From Roseomonas sp. (GTDB lineage: Bacteria; Pseudomonadota; Alphaproteobacteria; Acetobacterales; Acetobacteraceae): a stretch of 64,000 nucleotides of DNA. Shown piece by piece: positions 7,385 to 16,216 of the stretch (positions within the stretch are counted from its first letter, which is position 1; each line of letters starts with the position of its first letter). The DNA lies in NCBI GenBank assembly GCA_020249505.1, contig JADCFN010000028.1:186001-250000 (forward strand), given 5' to 3'. The notes beneath the pieces were generated by a model, which saw only the letters and a program-made list of their open reading frames with translations, was not told the origin of the DNA and made no database searches. The translations under genes were made by a program, and so were the position numbers.

Positions 7385-8557
7385 TTACTCCCTTTCCAGA
7401 ATGACGGTGGCGCTGCCATGGCGCGTACCAAGCAAGCCGCCCGTGCCATGCGCGAGTGCCAAAGTGCAGCCAGGCACCTGCACCTTGGGGTGCGCTTCAT
7501 GGCGCAATTGCCTGACGGCCTCGATCACCTTGGTCATGCCGCCACGATTGGCTGGGTGGTTGTTGCAAAGCCCGCCGCCATCCGTATTGAAGGGCAGCTT
7601 GCCCACGCCGGAAATCAGATTGCCGTCGGCGACAAACTTCCCGCCTTCGCCCTTTTTGCAGAAGCCAAGGTCTTCCAACTGGATCAGCACCGTGATGGTG
7701 AAGCTGTCATAGATGGAAGCGTATTGAATATCTTTCGGCGTCACGCCCGCTTCTTCGAAAGCGCGCGGTCCTGACCAGACAGCGCCGGAATAGGTCAAAT
7801 CCGTATAGCCGGCATTCTGGTTCTTGGTGGCTTCCCCGTGGCCCTTTACCTTCACCAAAGGCCGCTTCAGGGATTTCGCGATTTCGGGGCGCGTGACAAT
7901 CAGCGCGCCGCCGCCATCGGAAATCACGCAGCAATCCAGCCGGTGCAGCGGGTCTGACACCATGGGTGAATTCACCACATCTTCCACCGTCACCACCTTG
8001 GGCAACATGGCATGCGGGTTGTGCTGCGCATGATGCGAAGCCGCCACCTTGATCCAGGCGAGCTGTTCGGATGTTGTGCCATATTCATGCATGTGGCGCA
8101 TGGCGCACATGGCATAGGCATTGGCGACCGTGCGACCATAGACAATCTCAAACGGATCATCAGGCACATTCACGCCCCAGGAACGCGGCGCGGTGCCGGT
8201 GGCCATGGCTTCGGCGCGCGGGCGCCCGGCCAGCGTGATCAGCGCAATATTGCACTTGCCGAGCGCAATCGCTTCCACCGCATGGCCAACATGCATCACA
8301 TAAGAACAGCCGCCCATATCAGTGGAATCGAGGTGCTTGAGCTTCGTCAGCCCAAGATAATCCGCCATATTGAGCGGGCCGAGCCCCGGTGCTGCGCCGG
8401 TGCAGAAAAACCCGTCAACATCATCCTTGGAAAGCCCGGCATCCTGCAGCGCGCCATAGGCGACTTCGGCATGCAGCTGGGCCACGGATGTATTATCGGC
8501 CTTGCGGGTTGGGTGCTCAAAGGCGCCCACGATATAGCCCTTGCCATTGGTACTCAT
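7385..8557 (-). CDS. Thiolase-family protein (SCP2-type acetyl-CoA acyltransferase)
   Basis: 390-residue thiolase-superfamily enzyme of the non-condensing/SCP2-like branch that is normally encoded next to a DUF35 protein. Likely role is acyl-CoA chain cleavage in degradation of a fatty acid or branched compound. Recognisable segments are DDVDGFFCTGAAPG, the DMGGCSYVMHVGHAVEAIALGKCNIALI block, the CVISDGGGALIVT block and the C-terminal CTLALAHGTGGLLGTRHGSATVIL containing a CxLAHGTGG-type motif. AGGAGG lies about 14 bases upstream of the ATG. The substrate is not shown by the context. Confidence 0.88.
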   Translation of the reverse strand: MSTNGKGYIVGAFEHPTRKADNTSVAQLHAEVAYGALQDAGLSKDDVDGFFCTGAAPGLGPLNMADYLGLTKLKHLDSTDMGGCSYVMHVGHAVEAIALGKCNIALITLAGRPRAEAMATGTAPRSWGVNVPDDPFEIVYGRTVANAYAMCAMRHMHEYGTTSEQLAWIKVAASHHAQHNPHAMLPKVVTVEDVVNSPMVSDPLHRLDCCVISDGGGALIVTRPEIAKSLKRPLVKVKGHGEATKNQNAGYTDLTYSGAVWSGPRAFEEAGVTPKDIQYASIYDSFTITVLIQLEDLGFCKKGEGGKFVADGNLISGVGKLPFNTDGGGLCNNHPANRGGMTKVIEAVRQLRHEAHPKVQVPGCTLALAHGTGGLLGTRHGSATVILERE

Positions 8558-8646
8558 AAGCGGCGTTTATCCTCCTCAGTTTTGGTGGCGCGATGGAAGC
8601 AGCGCCGGAGCGGCTTGTCACCCCCCTGGCGCGCAGAAAAGCAGGT

Positions 8647-9441
8647 TCAGCGCGGCGCACCCATTACCGGCACGGCAATGCCAAGCCCATCGCGGGGCAG
8701 GCGCGCGCCGGCGCGGCGGAGCTCGGCCTCGGCAGCGCGGATCTGGCGCGCGGTTTCTTCCTGCGTGAGGTGGGAAACGCGCTCCTTCAACAGCGCATGG
8801 CCGCGGGCAATATCGGTGAGCACCGCTTGGTAATTCTTGATGGCGGCGGCACGATTGGCGGCAGCGGCTTCATGCAGCGCCGAAAGATCACGCAGGATTT
8901 GCCGGCTTGCCTCATCACGGGCTTCGCGGAGCAGGCGCTGGTAGCGCGCGCGCGCCTGATCCGCTGCGGCTGTCTCAGCAGGTTCAAGCGCCGTGATGGC
9001 TTCCTGCATCGCGGCGATCAGCGCTTGCACCGGCGCATCGGCTTCGCGAATGGTGGCGCGGAGTTGCGGGGCGCGCGCGAGCGACCGGCCTCGGTCACGC
9101 AGCAGCGTGCCAAGCTCCGTCATTGCCTCGGCGCCTTTGGGGCTGGTCGGCGCAACACGCGGCGCGTAAGCGGCCAGCGGGTCTTCGCGGATCATCAAAA
9201 GCCCATCGGCGGCTAAAGTATCGAGTGCTTGCAGATAGGTCGCCAGCGCCTGCTGCATGGCATTGATGGCGTCAGCGGCGGGCGAGACAACGGGCGTCGC
9301 GCCCGGGCGCGTTACCAATTCGGGATAGATGGCGGCGTTGCCCGCCACATTCGCCCAATCGCGCACCGGCGTGTAATCCGGCGGGCCGCAGCCGATCAGC
9401 GCGGCCAAGGGCAGAAAGAAAAATCCGCGTCCCAGCTTCAT
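8647..9441 (-). CDS. Conserved helical lipoprotein of unknown function
   Basis: 264 residues. Start chosen at 9441 because that ATG overlaps the TGA of the upstream hydrolase gene (ATGA); four extra upstream codons are also open. The signal peptide ends with lipobox LIGC, so it should be lipid-anchored. The mature part is Ala/Arg-rich and predicted mostly helical with coiled-coil character (for example AAADQARARYQRLLREARDEA). I do not recognise a domain. Its coupling to the metallo-beta-lactamase-fold gene suggests shared expression, not necessarily shared function. Confidence 0.7.
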   Translation of the reverse strand: MKLGRGFFFLPLAALIGCGPPDYTPVRDWANVAGNAAIYPELVTRPGATPVVSPAADAINAMQQALATYLQALDTLAADGLLMIREDPLAAYAPRVAPTSPKGAEAMTELGTLLRDRGRSLARAPQLRATIREADAPVQALIAAMQEAITALEPAETAAADQARARYQRLLREARDEASRQILRDLSALHEAAAANRAAAIKNYQAVLTDIARGHALLKERVSHLTQEETARQIRAAEAELRRAGARLPRDGLGIAVPVMGAPR

Positions 9442-10328
9442 GACACCATCCACACCCCTCCTTCCTGCCGTACCGAACCTTCGGCCGCAAGCTTGATCAA
9501 ATGTGCGGTCAGGCTGCGCGCTGCCGCCGGGATAAGCCTTGCATCAAGCGCTGCACCATAAACCGGCGGGACCAACGCCTCAGCGCTTGCTCGCCCGGCG
9601 CGGCGGAGTTCTTCCAGAACCCGTGCCTCTCTCTCCCGCCGATGCGCCGCCAGGGCGGCGACAAAGGGCTGGGGGTTAGGCAGCGGCGGACCATGGCCGG
9701 GCAGATAAAGCGCATCATCGCCGCGCGCCTGAAGCTTGGCCAGCGAATTCATATAGGCCGCCATATCGCCATCCGGCGGGCTGACCACGCTGGTGGACCA
9801 GGACATGACATGATCCGCGCTGAACAGCGTGCGGTTCGTGCTGGCGTTTTCCAAGGCAAAGCACAGATGATTGGCGCAATGGCCAGGCGTGTGCAGCGCT
9901 GTCACGCGCCAATCGGCGCCGGCCACGGTCGCACCATCCGCCAGCGTCACATCCGGGCGAAATGTGTGATCGCCGCCTTCGCCGCCCTGTTCGGGCGGTG
10001 TCATATGCGGGCCGAAACCATAGCTCGGCGCGCCGGTCGCTGCCTTCAGCGCCGCGACCCCAGGCGAATGGTCCCGATGCGTGTGCGAAACCAGGATATG
10101 CGTAATGCGTTCGCCCTTTGTGGCGGCCAGCAAGGCACCCAGATGCGCCGCATCCACCGGGCCCGGGTCCAGAATTGCCACGGAATTACCCTGGCCGATG
10201 ATCCAGCTATTCGTGCCGCGAAAGGTGAAAGGCCCAGGATTGCCACACAGCACGCGGCGAATGCCCGGCGCCGTTTGTTCCACCGCGCCCGGGGCCAGGC
10301 TGTCATTTTTCAGGAAGGGGATGCTCAT
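9438..10328 (-). CDS. Metallo-beta-lactamase-fold hydrolase (LACTB2-like)
   Basis: 296 residues. The metal motif HTHRDH is at residues 82-87, followed by further ligands in HTPGHCANHLCF and YLPGHGPPL, and the C-terminal winged-helix-like tail (RRAGRASAEALVPPVYGAALD...HLIKLAAEGSV) is typical of the LACTB2/beta-lactamase-like subgroup. The N-terminal NSWIIG strand is also characteristic. It is a cytoplasmic hydrolase of uncertain substrate (thioester or nucleic-acid activities are known in the subgroup). The stop overlaps the start of the downstream lipoprotein gene. Confidence 0.85.
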   Translation of the reverse strand: MSIPFLKNDSLAPGAVEQTAPGIRRVLCGNPGPFTFRGTNSWIIGQGNSVAILDPGPVDAAHLGALLAATKGERITHILVSHTHRDHSPGVAALKAATGAPSYGFGPHMTPPEQGGEGGDHTFRPDVTLADGATVAGADWRVTALHTPGHCANHLCFALENASTNRTLFSADHVMSWSTSVVSPPDGDMAAYMNSLAKLQARGDDALYLPGHGPPLPNPQPFVAALAAHRREREARVLEELRRAGRASAEALVPPVYGAALDARLIPAAARSLTAHLIKLAAEGSVRQEGGVWMVS

Positions 10329-10388
10329 CTTCGGCGCCTCATTGTTGGGCGTAGGGTGCGGCGAGGCCCGCCGCTCTGCAAGCCCTGC

Positions 10389-11300
10389 CTATTGCCCTTG
10401 GCGCTTCATCCGCCCGCGCACCAATTCCCGGTGCAGGATATAAAGCCCGGAAAGCACAATCAGCACGGCGCCAAGGATGGTCGCGATGGTTGGCATATCG
10501 CCCCAGATCAGCCAGCCAAGCCCAACAGACCAAAGGATGGAGGTATAAGAATAAGGCCCAAGCGAAGACACTTGGGCTGACGCATAGGCTTCCGTCAGCA
10601 TCACCTGCGCGACGCCACCCACCAGCCCCACCAGGATCAGGATTAGCAATTCCCAGGCGTTCGGCGTGGTCCAGAAAAACGGCAGCACTGCCGCAGTAAA
10701 GGCTGTCATCAACAGCGATTGCCAAAGCACAATGGTGGTGGAGCTTTCGGTGGCCGAGAGGTTCCGCACGAGCAGCGTCGTCAGCGCCGACCAGACACCT
10801 TGGGAAACCGCCACCGCCATGCCGATCATCACGGCTTTCTCAGGCCAACTACCGCCCTGAAAGGCACCCTGGCCAAGCGCAATCACCATAATGCCGACAA
10901 AGCCCAAAATCACCGCGGACCAGCGATGAATGCCAACCTTTTCCCCCAGGAGCGGGATGGAAAGCAGGGTCACGAAAAGCGGCGTGGTGTAGGTGAGTGC
11001 GGTTTGTTCCGCCAAGGGCAGCACTGTCAGCGCAAAGAAGGAACAGCCCTGCGCCATGGTACCGGTAAAGGCGCGGAGTAGGTGTGATGGAAAACGCCGC
11101 GTGCGCAAAATGCCCCATTGCCGGCCTCGCGCCACGATCACGAAAATCACCGGCAGCGCGAAGGCGGAACGGAAGAACATGATCTCGATAAAGGAAATGC
11201 TCTCCGCAATATCCTTGATCATGGCGGACATGATGGTGAAAAGCGCCGTCGCCCCCAGCATCAATAGCGCACCGCGGCGGATATCGTGGCGGAGCGCCAT
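10389..11300 (-). CDS. EamA/DMT-family transporter
   Basis: 303-residue integral membrane protein with about ten hydrophobic segments arranged as two EamA repeats (each ending in a conserved pattern such as IPLLGEKVGIHRWSAVILGFVGI). Members export or import small metabolites; substrate unknown. Its ATG shares one base with the stop of the adjacent EamA gene (TGATG), so the two are co-translated. The two proteins are similar over the repeat motifs and probably arose by duplication; whether they form a heterodimer is not shown. Confidence 0.87.
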   Translation of the reverse strand: MALRHDIRRGALLMLGATALFTIMSAMIKDIAESISFIEIMFFRSAFALPVIFVIVARGRQWGILRTRRFPSHLLRAFTGTMAQGCSFFALTVLPLAEQTALTYTTPLFVTLLSIPLLGEKVGIHRWSAVILGFVGIMVIALGQGAFQGGSWPEKAVMIGMAVAVSQGVWSALTTLLVRNLSATESSTTIVLWQSLLMTAFTAAVLPFFWTTPNAWELLILILVGLVGGVAQVMLTEAYASAQVSSLGPYSYTSILWSVGLGWLIWGDMPTIATILGAVLIVLSGLYILHRELVRGRMKRQGQ

Positions 11301-12226
11301 CAGGCGTTTTCCTTCACACGCGATCGTTCCTGCGCACGGCGCACCTGTTCGCGATGCACATTGTAAAGCCCGGCCGCCACCACCAGTGACGCCCCGGCGA
11401 GTGTGGTCCAGCCCGGCACCTCGGCCCAGATCAGAAAGCCGATCACGCCGCCAATCAACAAGGGCGAATATTCAAAGGGCGCCAGGACGGATATCGGCGC
11501 CAGCGCAAAGGCGCGGGCAAACAGCAAATGCGCCATGCCGTTGAAAATACCAAACAGCACCAGCAGCAGCATGGCATTGGTGGATGGCAGCACAGATGGC
11601 GGCGGGAAGGCGGGCAGAAACAGCAAGCCCATCGGGATATGCGCCATCATCAGCCAAAAGGCGATCGCCGCCGGCCCATCACTGACCGAAAGCATGCGGG
11701 TCCAGATACGCGTCACCGACATCAACACCACCGCGCCCAATAGCGCCAAGGCTTCGATGCGCCACAAATCGCCCGAGGGCTGCAACATGATCAGCACGCC
11801 GCCAAAGCCGATCATGGTGGAAGTCCAGCGCCGCCACCCCACCTTTTCGCCCAGCAGCGGAATGGCGAATAGCGTCATCAGCAAAGGCGTCGCGCAGGCA
11901 ACCGCGTAGGAATCCACCAAAGGCATGCCTTGCGCCCAGGCCCAATACCAGGTGGCGGAAACGCAGCAATGCAGCAACCCGCGCCAGGCGAGCAGCCGGC
12001 GGTTATTGGGGAATAGCCCCCGCCCGCGCGTCAGGATCACTACCGTGATGCCACCCACTACGCCGCGCCAGATCATGGCCATAGCTGCGCCCACTTCCGG
12101 CAGCGCCCATTTCACCGCCGCATCGGCGCCGGTGATGACAATATAGGCGACCAGAATAATGCCGATGCCGCGCAAGGTCTCGGCCCCGGTCGGTATGCTG
12201 AGTGCGGTTTTGGGCGCCTCAGCCAT
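11300..12226 (-). CDS. EamA/DMT-family transporter
   Basis: 308 residues from the ATG at 12226; a TTG at 12269 would add 15 residues but has no supporting signal. About ten membrane segments in two EamA repeats (LFAIPLLGEKVGWRRWTSTMIGFGGV in the first, LLIGGVIGFLIWAEVPGWTTLAGASLVVAAGLYN in the second). It is the upstream member of a two-gene unit with the EamA gene at 10389. Substrate unknown. The region upstream (12230-12390) holds no obvious promoter. Confidence 0.85.
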   Translation of the reverse strand: MAEAPKTALSIPTGAETLRGIGIILVAYIVITGADAAVKWALPEVGAAMAMIWRGVVGGITVVILTRGRGLFPNNRRLLAWRGLLHCCVSATWYWAWAQGMPLVDSYAVACATPLLMTLFAIPLLGEKVGWRRWTSTMIGFGGVLIMLQPSGDLWRIEALALLGAVVLMSVTRIWTRMLSVSDGPAAIAFWLMMAHIPMGLLFLPAFPPPSVLPSTNAMLLLVLFGIFNGMAHLLFARAFALAPISVLAPFEYSPLLIGGVIGFLIWAEVPGWTTLAGASLVVAAGLYNVHREQVRRAQERSRVKENA

Positions 12227-12427
12227 GCGAAAGGCAGCGTCTGGCGGCTTGGTCTGGCATGGCCCCGGCAAGGGCGCCCGTGCAACGCGGCGCGGGCAAG
12301 GGTGATGGCGATTGCATGTTTATTGGGCGCAGTCTCGGCTCAGATGGGGGCGTATGCAAGCCAAATAAGGCGGGCCTAAGCGCGCCGCGCCTTGTTCCCG
12401 CCCCGCCGCGATGCGAAACACCCCCCC

Positions 12428-13159
12428 GTGGAAGCCGCCGAATATGATCTGATGGATGCGGTGGAGGAGCGCATGTGGTGGTACCGCGCGCTCCACCTTC
12501 GCGTCCTTGATGCCTTGCACCGCCGCCCCGGCACGCCTGGGGCGTTGCTCGATGCCGGCTGCGGCACGGGTGGGCTACTCCGGCGGCTGGCCGGGAAGTC
12601 AACGCGCGCCTTGGTTGGGCTGGATTACAACCCGGAAGCCGCGCGGCGCGCCGGTGCCAAATCCGGCGCGCTCACCACCGGGGGGGATGCCAATTGCCTG
12701 CCCTTCGCCGATGCCAGCTTTGGTGCGCTGGTGAGCCTGGATGTGCTGTGTCACCGCGCCGTGGCACCGGGCCTCGCGCTGGCCGAGTTTCACCGCGTGC
12801 TGAAGCCAGGCGGCGCACTGGTGCTGAACCTGCCGGCTTTTGATTGGTTGCACTCGGCCCATGATATCCGGGTGCATAATGCGCGGCGCTTCACGGCAGA
12901 TCAGGCGCGTGGCTTGCTCGTGGAAGCCGGCTTCACCGCCATTGAAACCCGCTATTGGAATGCGCTGCTGCTGCCGCTCATGATTCTGCAACGCAAGGTG
13001 CTGAAATCGGATGATCAGGCCAAAAGCGATGTCGCCCCCTTCCCGCCATGGTTGGATGCCATGCTCTACGCGGTAACGGGGCTTGAGCGGTTCATGGCCC
13101 GGATCGGCCTGCGCTACCCTGCGGGCGGTTCGGTGCTGATCACCGCGACGCGGCCCTGA
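12428..13159 (+). CDS. Class I SAM-dependent methyltransferase
   Basis: About 243 residues if started at the GTG at 12428; a TTG at 12392 is also in frame, and neither has a strong ribosome-binding site. Motif I is LLDAGCGTGGLL (about residues 40-51), the acidic end of strand 2 is GLDYN, and the post-II/III region reads VLKPGGALVLNLPAFDWL. The C-terminus is extended (about 80 residues) with hydrophobic character. It stands 15 bases before a polyprenyl-type glycosyltransferase, so a role in modifying a lipid-linked sugar is an inference from position. Confidence 0.82.
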   Translation: MEAAEYDLMDAVEERMWWYRALHLRVLDALHRRPGTPGALLDAGCGTGGLLRRLAGKSTRALVGLDYNPEAARRAGAKSGALTTGGDANCLPFADASFGALVSLDVLCHRAVAPGLALAEFHRVLKPGGALVLNLPAFDWLHSAHDIRVHNARRFTADQARGLLVEAGFTAIETRYWNALLLPLMILQRKVLKSDDQAKSDVAPFPPWLDAMLYAVTGLERFMARIGLRYPAGGSVLITATRP

Positions 13160-13174
13160 GAACGGAGAAGATCA

Positions 13175-14146
13175 ATGCCCCTGATATCGGCCGGCAAGGA
13201 ATATCCCGTCGGTCTTTCCATTGTGGTTCCGGTCTATCGCGGTGCGGCCACGGTGGGCGCGCTAGTGGAAGCGCTCTCGGCGCTGAAACCCGAAGGCGGG
13301 ATCGAAATTGTGCTGGTGAATGATGGCAGCCCGGATAATTCCGGCGATGTCTGCCGCGCCTTGCAGCAAAGCGCGACGGTGCCGCTGACCTACATAGAAC
13401 ACGCGCGCAATTTCGGGGAGCATAATGCGGTGATGACGGGGCTGCGCCATGCGCGCGGCGCTTACATCATCACCATGGATGATGATTTGCAGAACCCGCC
13501 GGAAGAGGTGATCCGGCTTTATGACCACGCGCGCTTGGGTAATTTTGATGTCGTCTATACGCGTTACGCCGTGAAGGAACATGAAGGCTGGCGCAACCTG
13601 GGCAGCGCCTTCGCCAATTGGGTCGCGGATCAATTGATGGATAAGCCGAAGGGGCTGTACCTTTCATCCTTCCGTTGCATGTCGGCCTTGGCGGTTTCGG
13701 AAGTTGTGAAGTATCGCGGGCCATACCCTTACGTGGATGGCCTGCTGATGCAGGTGACGCAGCGGCTGGATTCGATTGAGGTGAAGCACTTCGCCCGCGC
13801 CGAGGGTCGTTCCAACTACACCATGCGGCGCCTCATCCGGCTTTGGATGAATTTGGCGACGAATTTCTCCGTGCTACCCTTGCGGATGGCGATCATCGCC
13901 GGTGCGGGCATGGGCGTGCTGGGGCTACTGGCGGCGCTTTATGTGATTATTGAAGGCTTGTCAGGCCACACGCCTTCGGGCTGGGCGTCACTCATGACCG
14001 TCACGCTGCTGATTGCCGGCGTGCAATTCCTGATCCTTGGTGTGCTTGGCGAATATGTCGGGCGGTCCTTCATGTCGGCCAATGGCAAACCGCAAGGCGT
14101 GGTGCGTGAGGTGTTGCCGGCGCGCGATGAGGGACGCGCGCCATGA
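13175..14146 (+). CDS. Family 2 glycosyltransferase (ArnC/GtrB/DPM1-like)
   Basis: 323-residue inner-membrane glycosyltransferase that would move a sugar from a nucleotide donor to polyprenyl phosphate. The GT-A domain shows SIVVPVYRG (about 15), VLVNDGSPD (47-55), the acidic metal site DDD at 102-104 followed by LQNPPEE, and two C-terminal membrane hairpins (about 235-300). The length and two trailing TM segments match ArnC and GtrB. Start ATG has GGAGAAG upstream. Its stop overlaps the next gene (ATGA). Acceptor and sugar are unknown. Confidence 0.88.
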   Translation: MPLISAGKEYPVGLSIVVPVYRGAATVGALVEALSALKPEGGIEIVLVNDGSPDNSGDVCRALQQSATVPLTYIEHARNFGEHNAVMTGLRHARGAYIITMDDDLQNPPEEVIRLYDHARLGNFDVVYTRYAVKEHEGWRNLGSAFANWVADQLMDKPKGLYLSSFRCMSALAVSEVVKYRGPYPYVDGLLMQVTQRLDSIEVKHFARAEGRSNYTMRRLIRLWMNLATNFSVLPLRMAIIAGAGMGVLGLLAALYVIIEGLSGHTPSGWASLMTVTLLIAGVQFLILGVLGEYVGRSFMSANGKPQGVVREVLPARDEGRAP

Positions 14147-14493
14147 CGATTTATTGGCTGGCGCTGGCGGCGGCGATTTCCACCTCGCTCATCGGGCAGG
14201 TCTTGTTGAAATCCGGCGCGGCGAGTTCTGTCGCTTCCGAAAGCGGGTTTTTCGATCAGCTCTTTCGCCTGCCGACCATGGTGGGGCTGGTGTGTTATGG
14301 CGGCGCGGCGCTGCTTTACATCATCGCGCTGCGCCGCATTCCAATGAGTGTCGCGCTGCCCTGCACCGCGGCATCCTATATTGTGATTGCGATTATCGGC
14401 TGGGCGATATTCGGTGAGAGCCTGGGCGTGCAAAAAATTGCCGCCATTGCGTTGATCGCGGCTGGTGTGGCGCTGCTTGCGACCACGGCGTGA
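14143..14493 (+). CDS. Small multidrug-resistance-type (SMR/EamA half) membrane protein
   Basis: 116 residues with four hydrophobic segments, the size of an SMR or ArnE/ArnF-like protein; the second repeat carries YIVIAIIGWAIFGE, as in EmrE-type proteins. The ATG overlaps the glycosyltransferase stop, and its own stop overlaps the GTG of the next gene. By analogy with ArnC-ArnE/F, it may flip the undecaprenyl-linked sugar, but the sequence alone would equally fit a small drug exporter. Confidence 0.82.
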   Translation: MTIYWLALAAAISTSLIGQVLLKSGAASSVASESGFFDQLFRLPTMVGLVCYGGAALLYIIALRRIPMSVALPCTAASYIVIAIIGWAIFGESLGVQKIAAIALIAAGVALLATTA

Positions 14494-14891
14494 AGGCGGC
14501 ACTTGGCGTTTTGCTGCTGCTGGCGGGCTGCGCTGCCGCGCCGGAACCCTGCCCCGTGGGGGCGAAGCCAGCGACCATTGCGGAGGCCTATTTCGGACGG
14601 AATGTGCAGGGCCGCGCGCCGGTGACCGACGCAGAATGGGCGCGGTTCATGGCAGACACCGTAACCCCCGCCTTCCCCGATGGCCTGACTGTGCTGGATG
14701 GCACCGGGCAATGGCGCAATGCGGCCGGGCAGATCAGTCGGGAAGACAGCAAGGTTTTGCTGCTGGTACTGCCTGGGCAGGATCAGGCTGCGGCGTCAGC
14801 GCGATTGCAACCGGTGACCGCCACCTGGAAAGCGCGCTTTGCGCAAGAATCAGTGCTGACGGTATTTCGCGCGGGCTGCGCGGCGTTCTGA
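14490..14891 (+). CDS. DUF3574 lipoprotein
   Basis: 133 residues starting at GTG 14490, which overlaps the preceding stop by four bases. The signal peptide ends at lipobox LAGC (Cys14 region). The mature part matches the DUF3574 pattern: FGRNVQGRAPVTDAEWARFMADTVTPAFPDGLTVLDGTGQWRNA... in outline, then a short RLQPVTATWKARFAQESVL helix. Function unknown; small periplasmic/outer-membrane-attached protein. Last gene of the four-gene run that begins with the methyltransferase. Confidence 0.8.
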   Translation: MKAALGVLLLLAGCAAAPEPCPVGAKPATIAEAYFGRNVQGRAPVTDAEWARFMADTVTPAFPDGLTVLDGTGQWRNAAGQISREDSKVLLLVLPGQDQAAASARLQPVTATWKARFAQESVLTVFRAGCAAF

Positions 14892-14898
14892 AACTTCT

Positions 14899-16101
14899 CT
14901 ACAACCGCCTTACCGCCACCCGAAACGCCAGATTCGCCAGCATGGTCAGCGCGAATAGCGCCGCTGCCAGCACCAAGGCATCCTGCGGCTTGCCAGAGCG
15001 ATCCACCAGCCACCCCGCAAGCGCCGGCGCCGGCGCGGTCATGGCGTAATAAATGGTGGAAAATACGCCCATGCCAAAGGCGCGCCGCGCCGGTGACATC
15101 GCCTGTCCCGTCAAGGCCATGATCACCCCCGCCGGCCCCATGCCAATCAGCCCAAACAATACACAGGCCAATACGGCGAAAGGCGCATAGGGCAGCGCCA
15201 AAAGGCAGACCACGCCGACCGCGCTGCACAGATAAAGCACCGCATCGGGCCGCCCGCTGCGATCCGCAATGAAGCCACTCAGCGGAATGGAAATCATCAT
15301 CAGCGCACTCGCGGCACTCACCATCGGGATCGCCTGCTGCGCGGCAAAGCCGCTATCCAGCAAAGCCCTTGGCGCAAAGCTCAGGAACACCAGATAGCCC
15401 GCATTGAAAAACGCCCAGACGCTGGCCGCGAGCAGCGTGAGCCATAACTCTCGCCGCGGCAGGCCGGCAGTCGCCGCAGCACCACGCGGGGCCGCAGCAC
15501 CTCGTGGCGCGCGATAACCAAGCCAAAGGGCGAGGGCCGCCGTGATGCAATAGGCGCTGGCAATCGCGAAGGGCAGGCGCCAGTGGAATTGCGTCATCAG
15601 CCAATCATGCGAGACCTGACCAATGGCGATGCCGAAGGGCCAGCTTACGACCAAGATGCCCATGGCGGTCGCCAATTCCTTGCCGGCAAACCAATCCTGC
15701 ACCATTTTCGCGAAATAGATCGTGCCAATCACAAAGCCGATGCCGCACAGGATGCGCCCCAGGGCCAGCATCCCAAAGCCGGCGGCAATCGCGGCTGTCG
15801 CGCCGCCAAGCCCCATCACGAGAAGCCCGAGCACGAGCAAGCCCTTGTCGCTCATGTAGCGCGCCGCATAGCCGCTTGGGATGGAAAGAAACACGCCAGG
15901 CAGCATGAACAGCCCGATCAGCGTGCCAATTTCCGTGAGGCTGAGGCCAATCTCCGCCGTGACGCCTGGTGCTGCCGATCCCATGGTCTGGAATTGAAAA
16001 CCAAGGCTGGTGCGGCAAAAGAACAGCAATGCCAGGATGGCCCAGCGTAAGCGGCCCTCATCCTGCGGGCTGGCGTGCCCAGAACCCTGTTGCGGCGCCA
16101 T
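14899..16101 (-). CDS. Major facilitator superfamily transporter
   Basis: 400 residues with about twelve hydrophobic segments. The loop 2-3 motif is present as GYAARYMSDKGLLVLG and the second-half equivalent as GFIADRSGRPDAVLYL. The N-terminal ATG lies at 16101 and is divergent from mtnA. Subfamily resembles CynX/NNP-like or general MFS exporters of unknown substrate. It converges on the DUF3574 gene with a 7-base gap, so no independent terminator is visible between them. Confidence 0.88.
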   Translation of the reverse strand: MAPQQGSGHASPQDEGRLRWAILALLFFCRTSLGFQFQTMGSAAPGVTAEIGLSLTEIGTLIGLFMLPGVFLSIPSGYAARYMSDKGLLVLGLLVMGLGGATAAIAAGFGMLALGRILCGIGFVIGTIYFAKMVQDWFAGKELATAMGILVVSWPFGIAIGQVSHDWLMTQFHWRLPFAIASAYCITAALALWLGYRAPRGAAAPRGAAATAGLPRRELWLTLLAASVWAFFNAGYLVFLSFAPRALLDSGFAAQQAIPMVSAASALMMISIPLSGFIADRSGRPDAVLYLCSAVGVVCLLALPYAPFAVLACVLFGLIGMGPAGVIMALTGQAMSPARRAFGMGVFSTIYYAMTAPAPALAGWLVDRSGKPQDALVLAAALFALTMLANLAFRVAVRRL

Positions 16102-16216
16102 GGCCAGACCCTGTCTTGTTGCAGGCGCGCATTGAGCAAGTCAGGGCCGGCCCTGTCAATCGCGCGGGCGAAGCCAATTGTTCCGCTCGGGCGTGATTCG
16201 ATCTAAAAGCGCGGCC

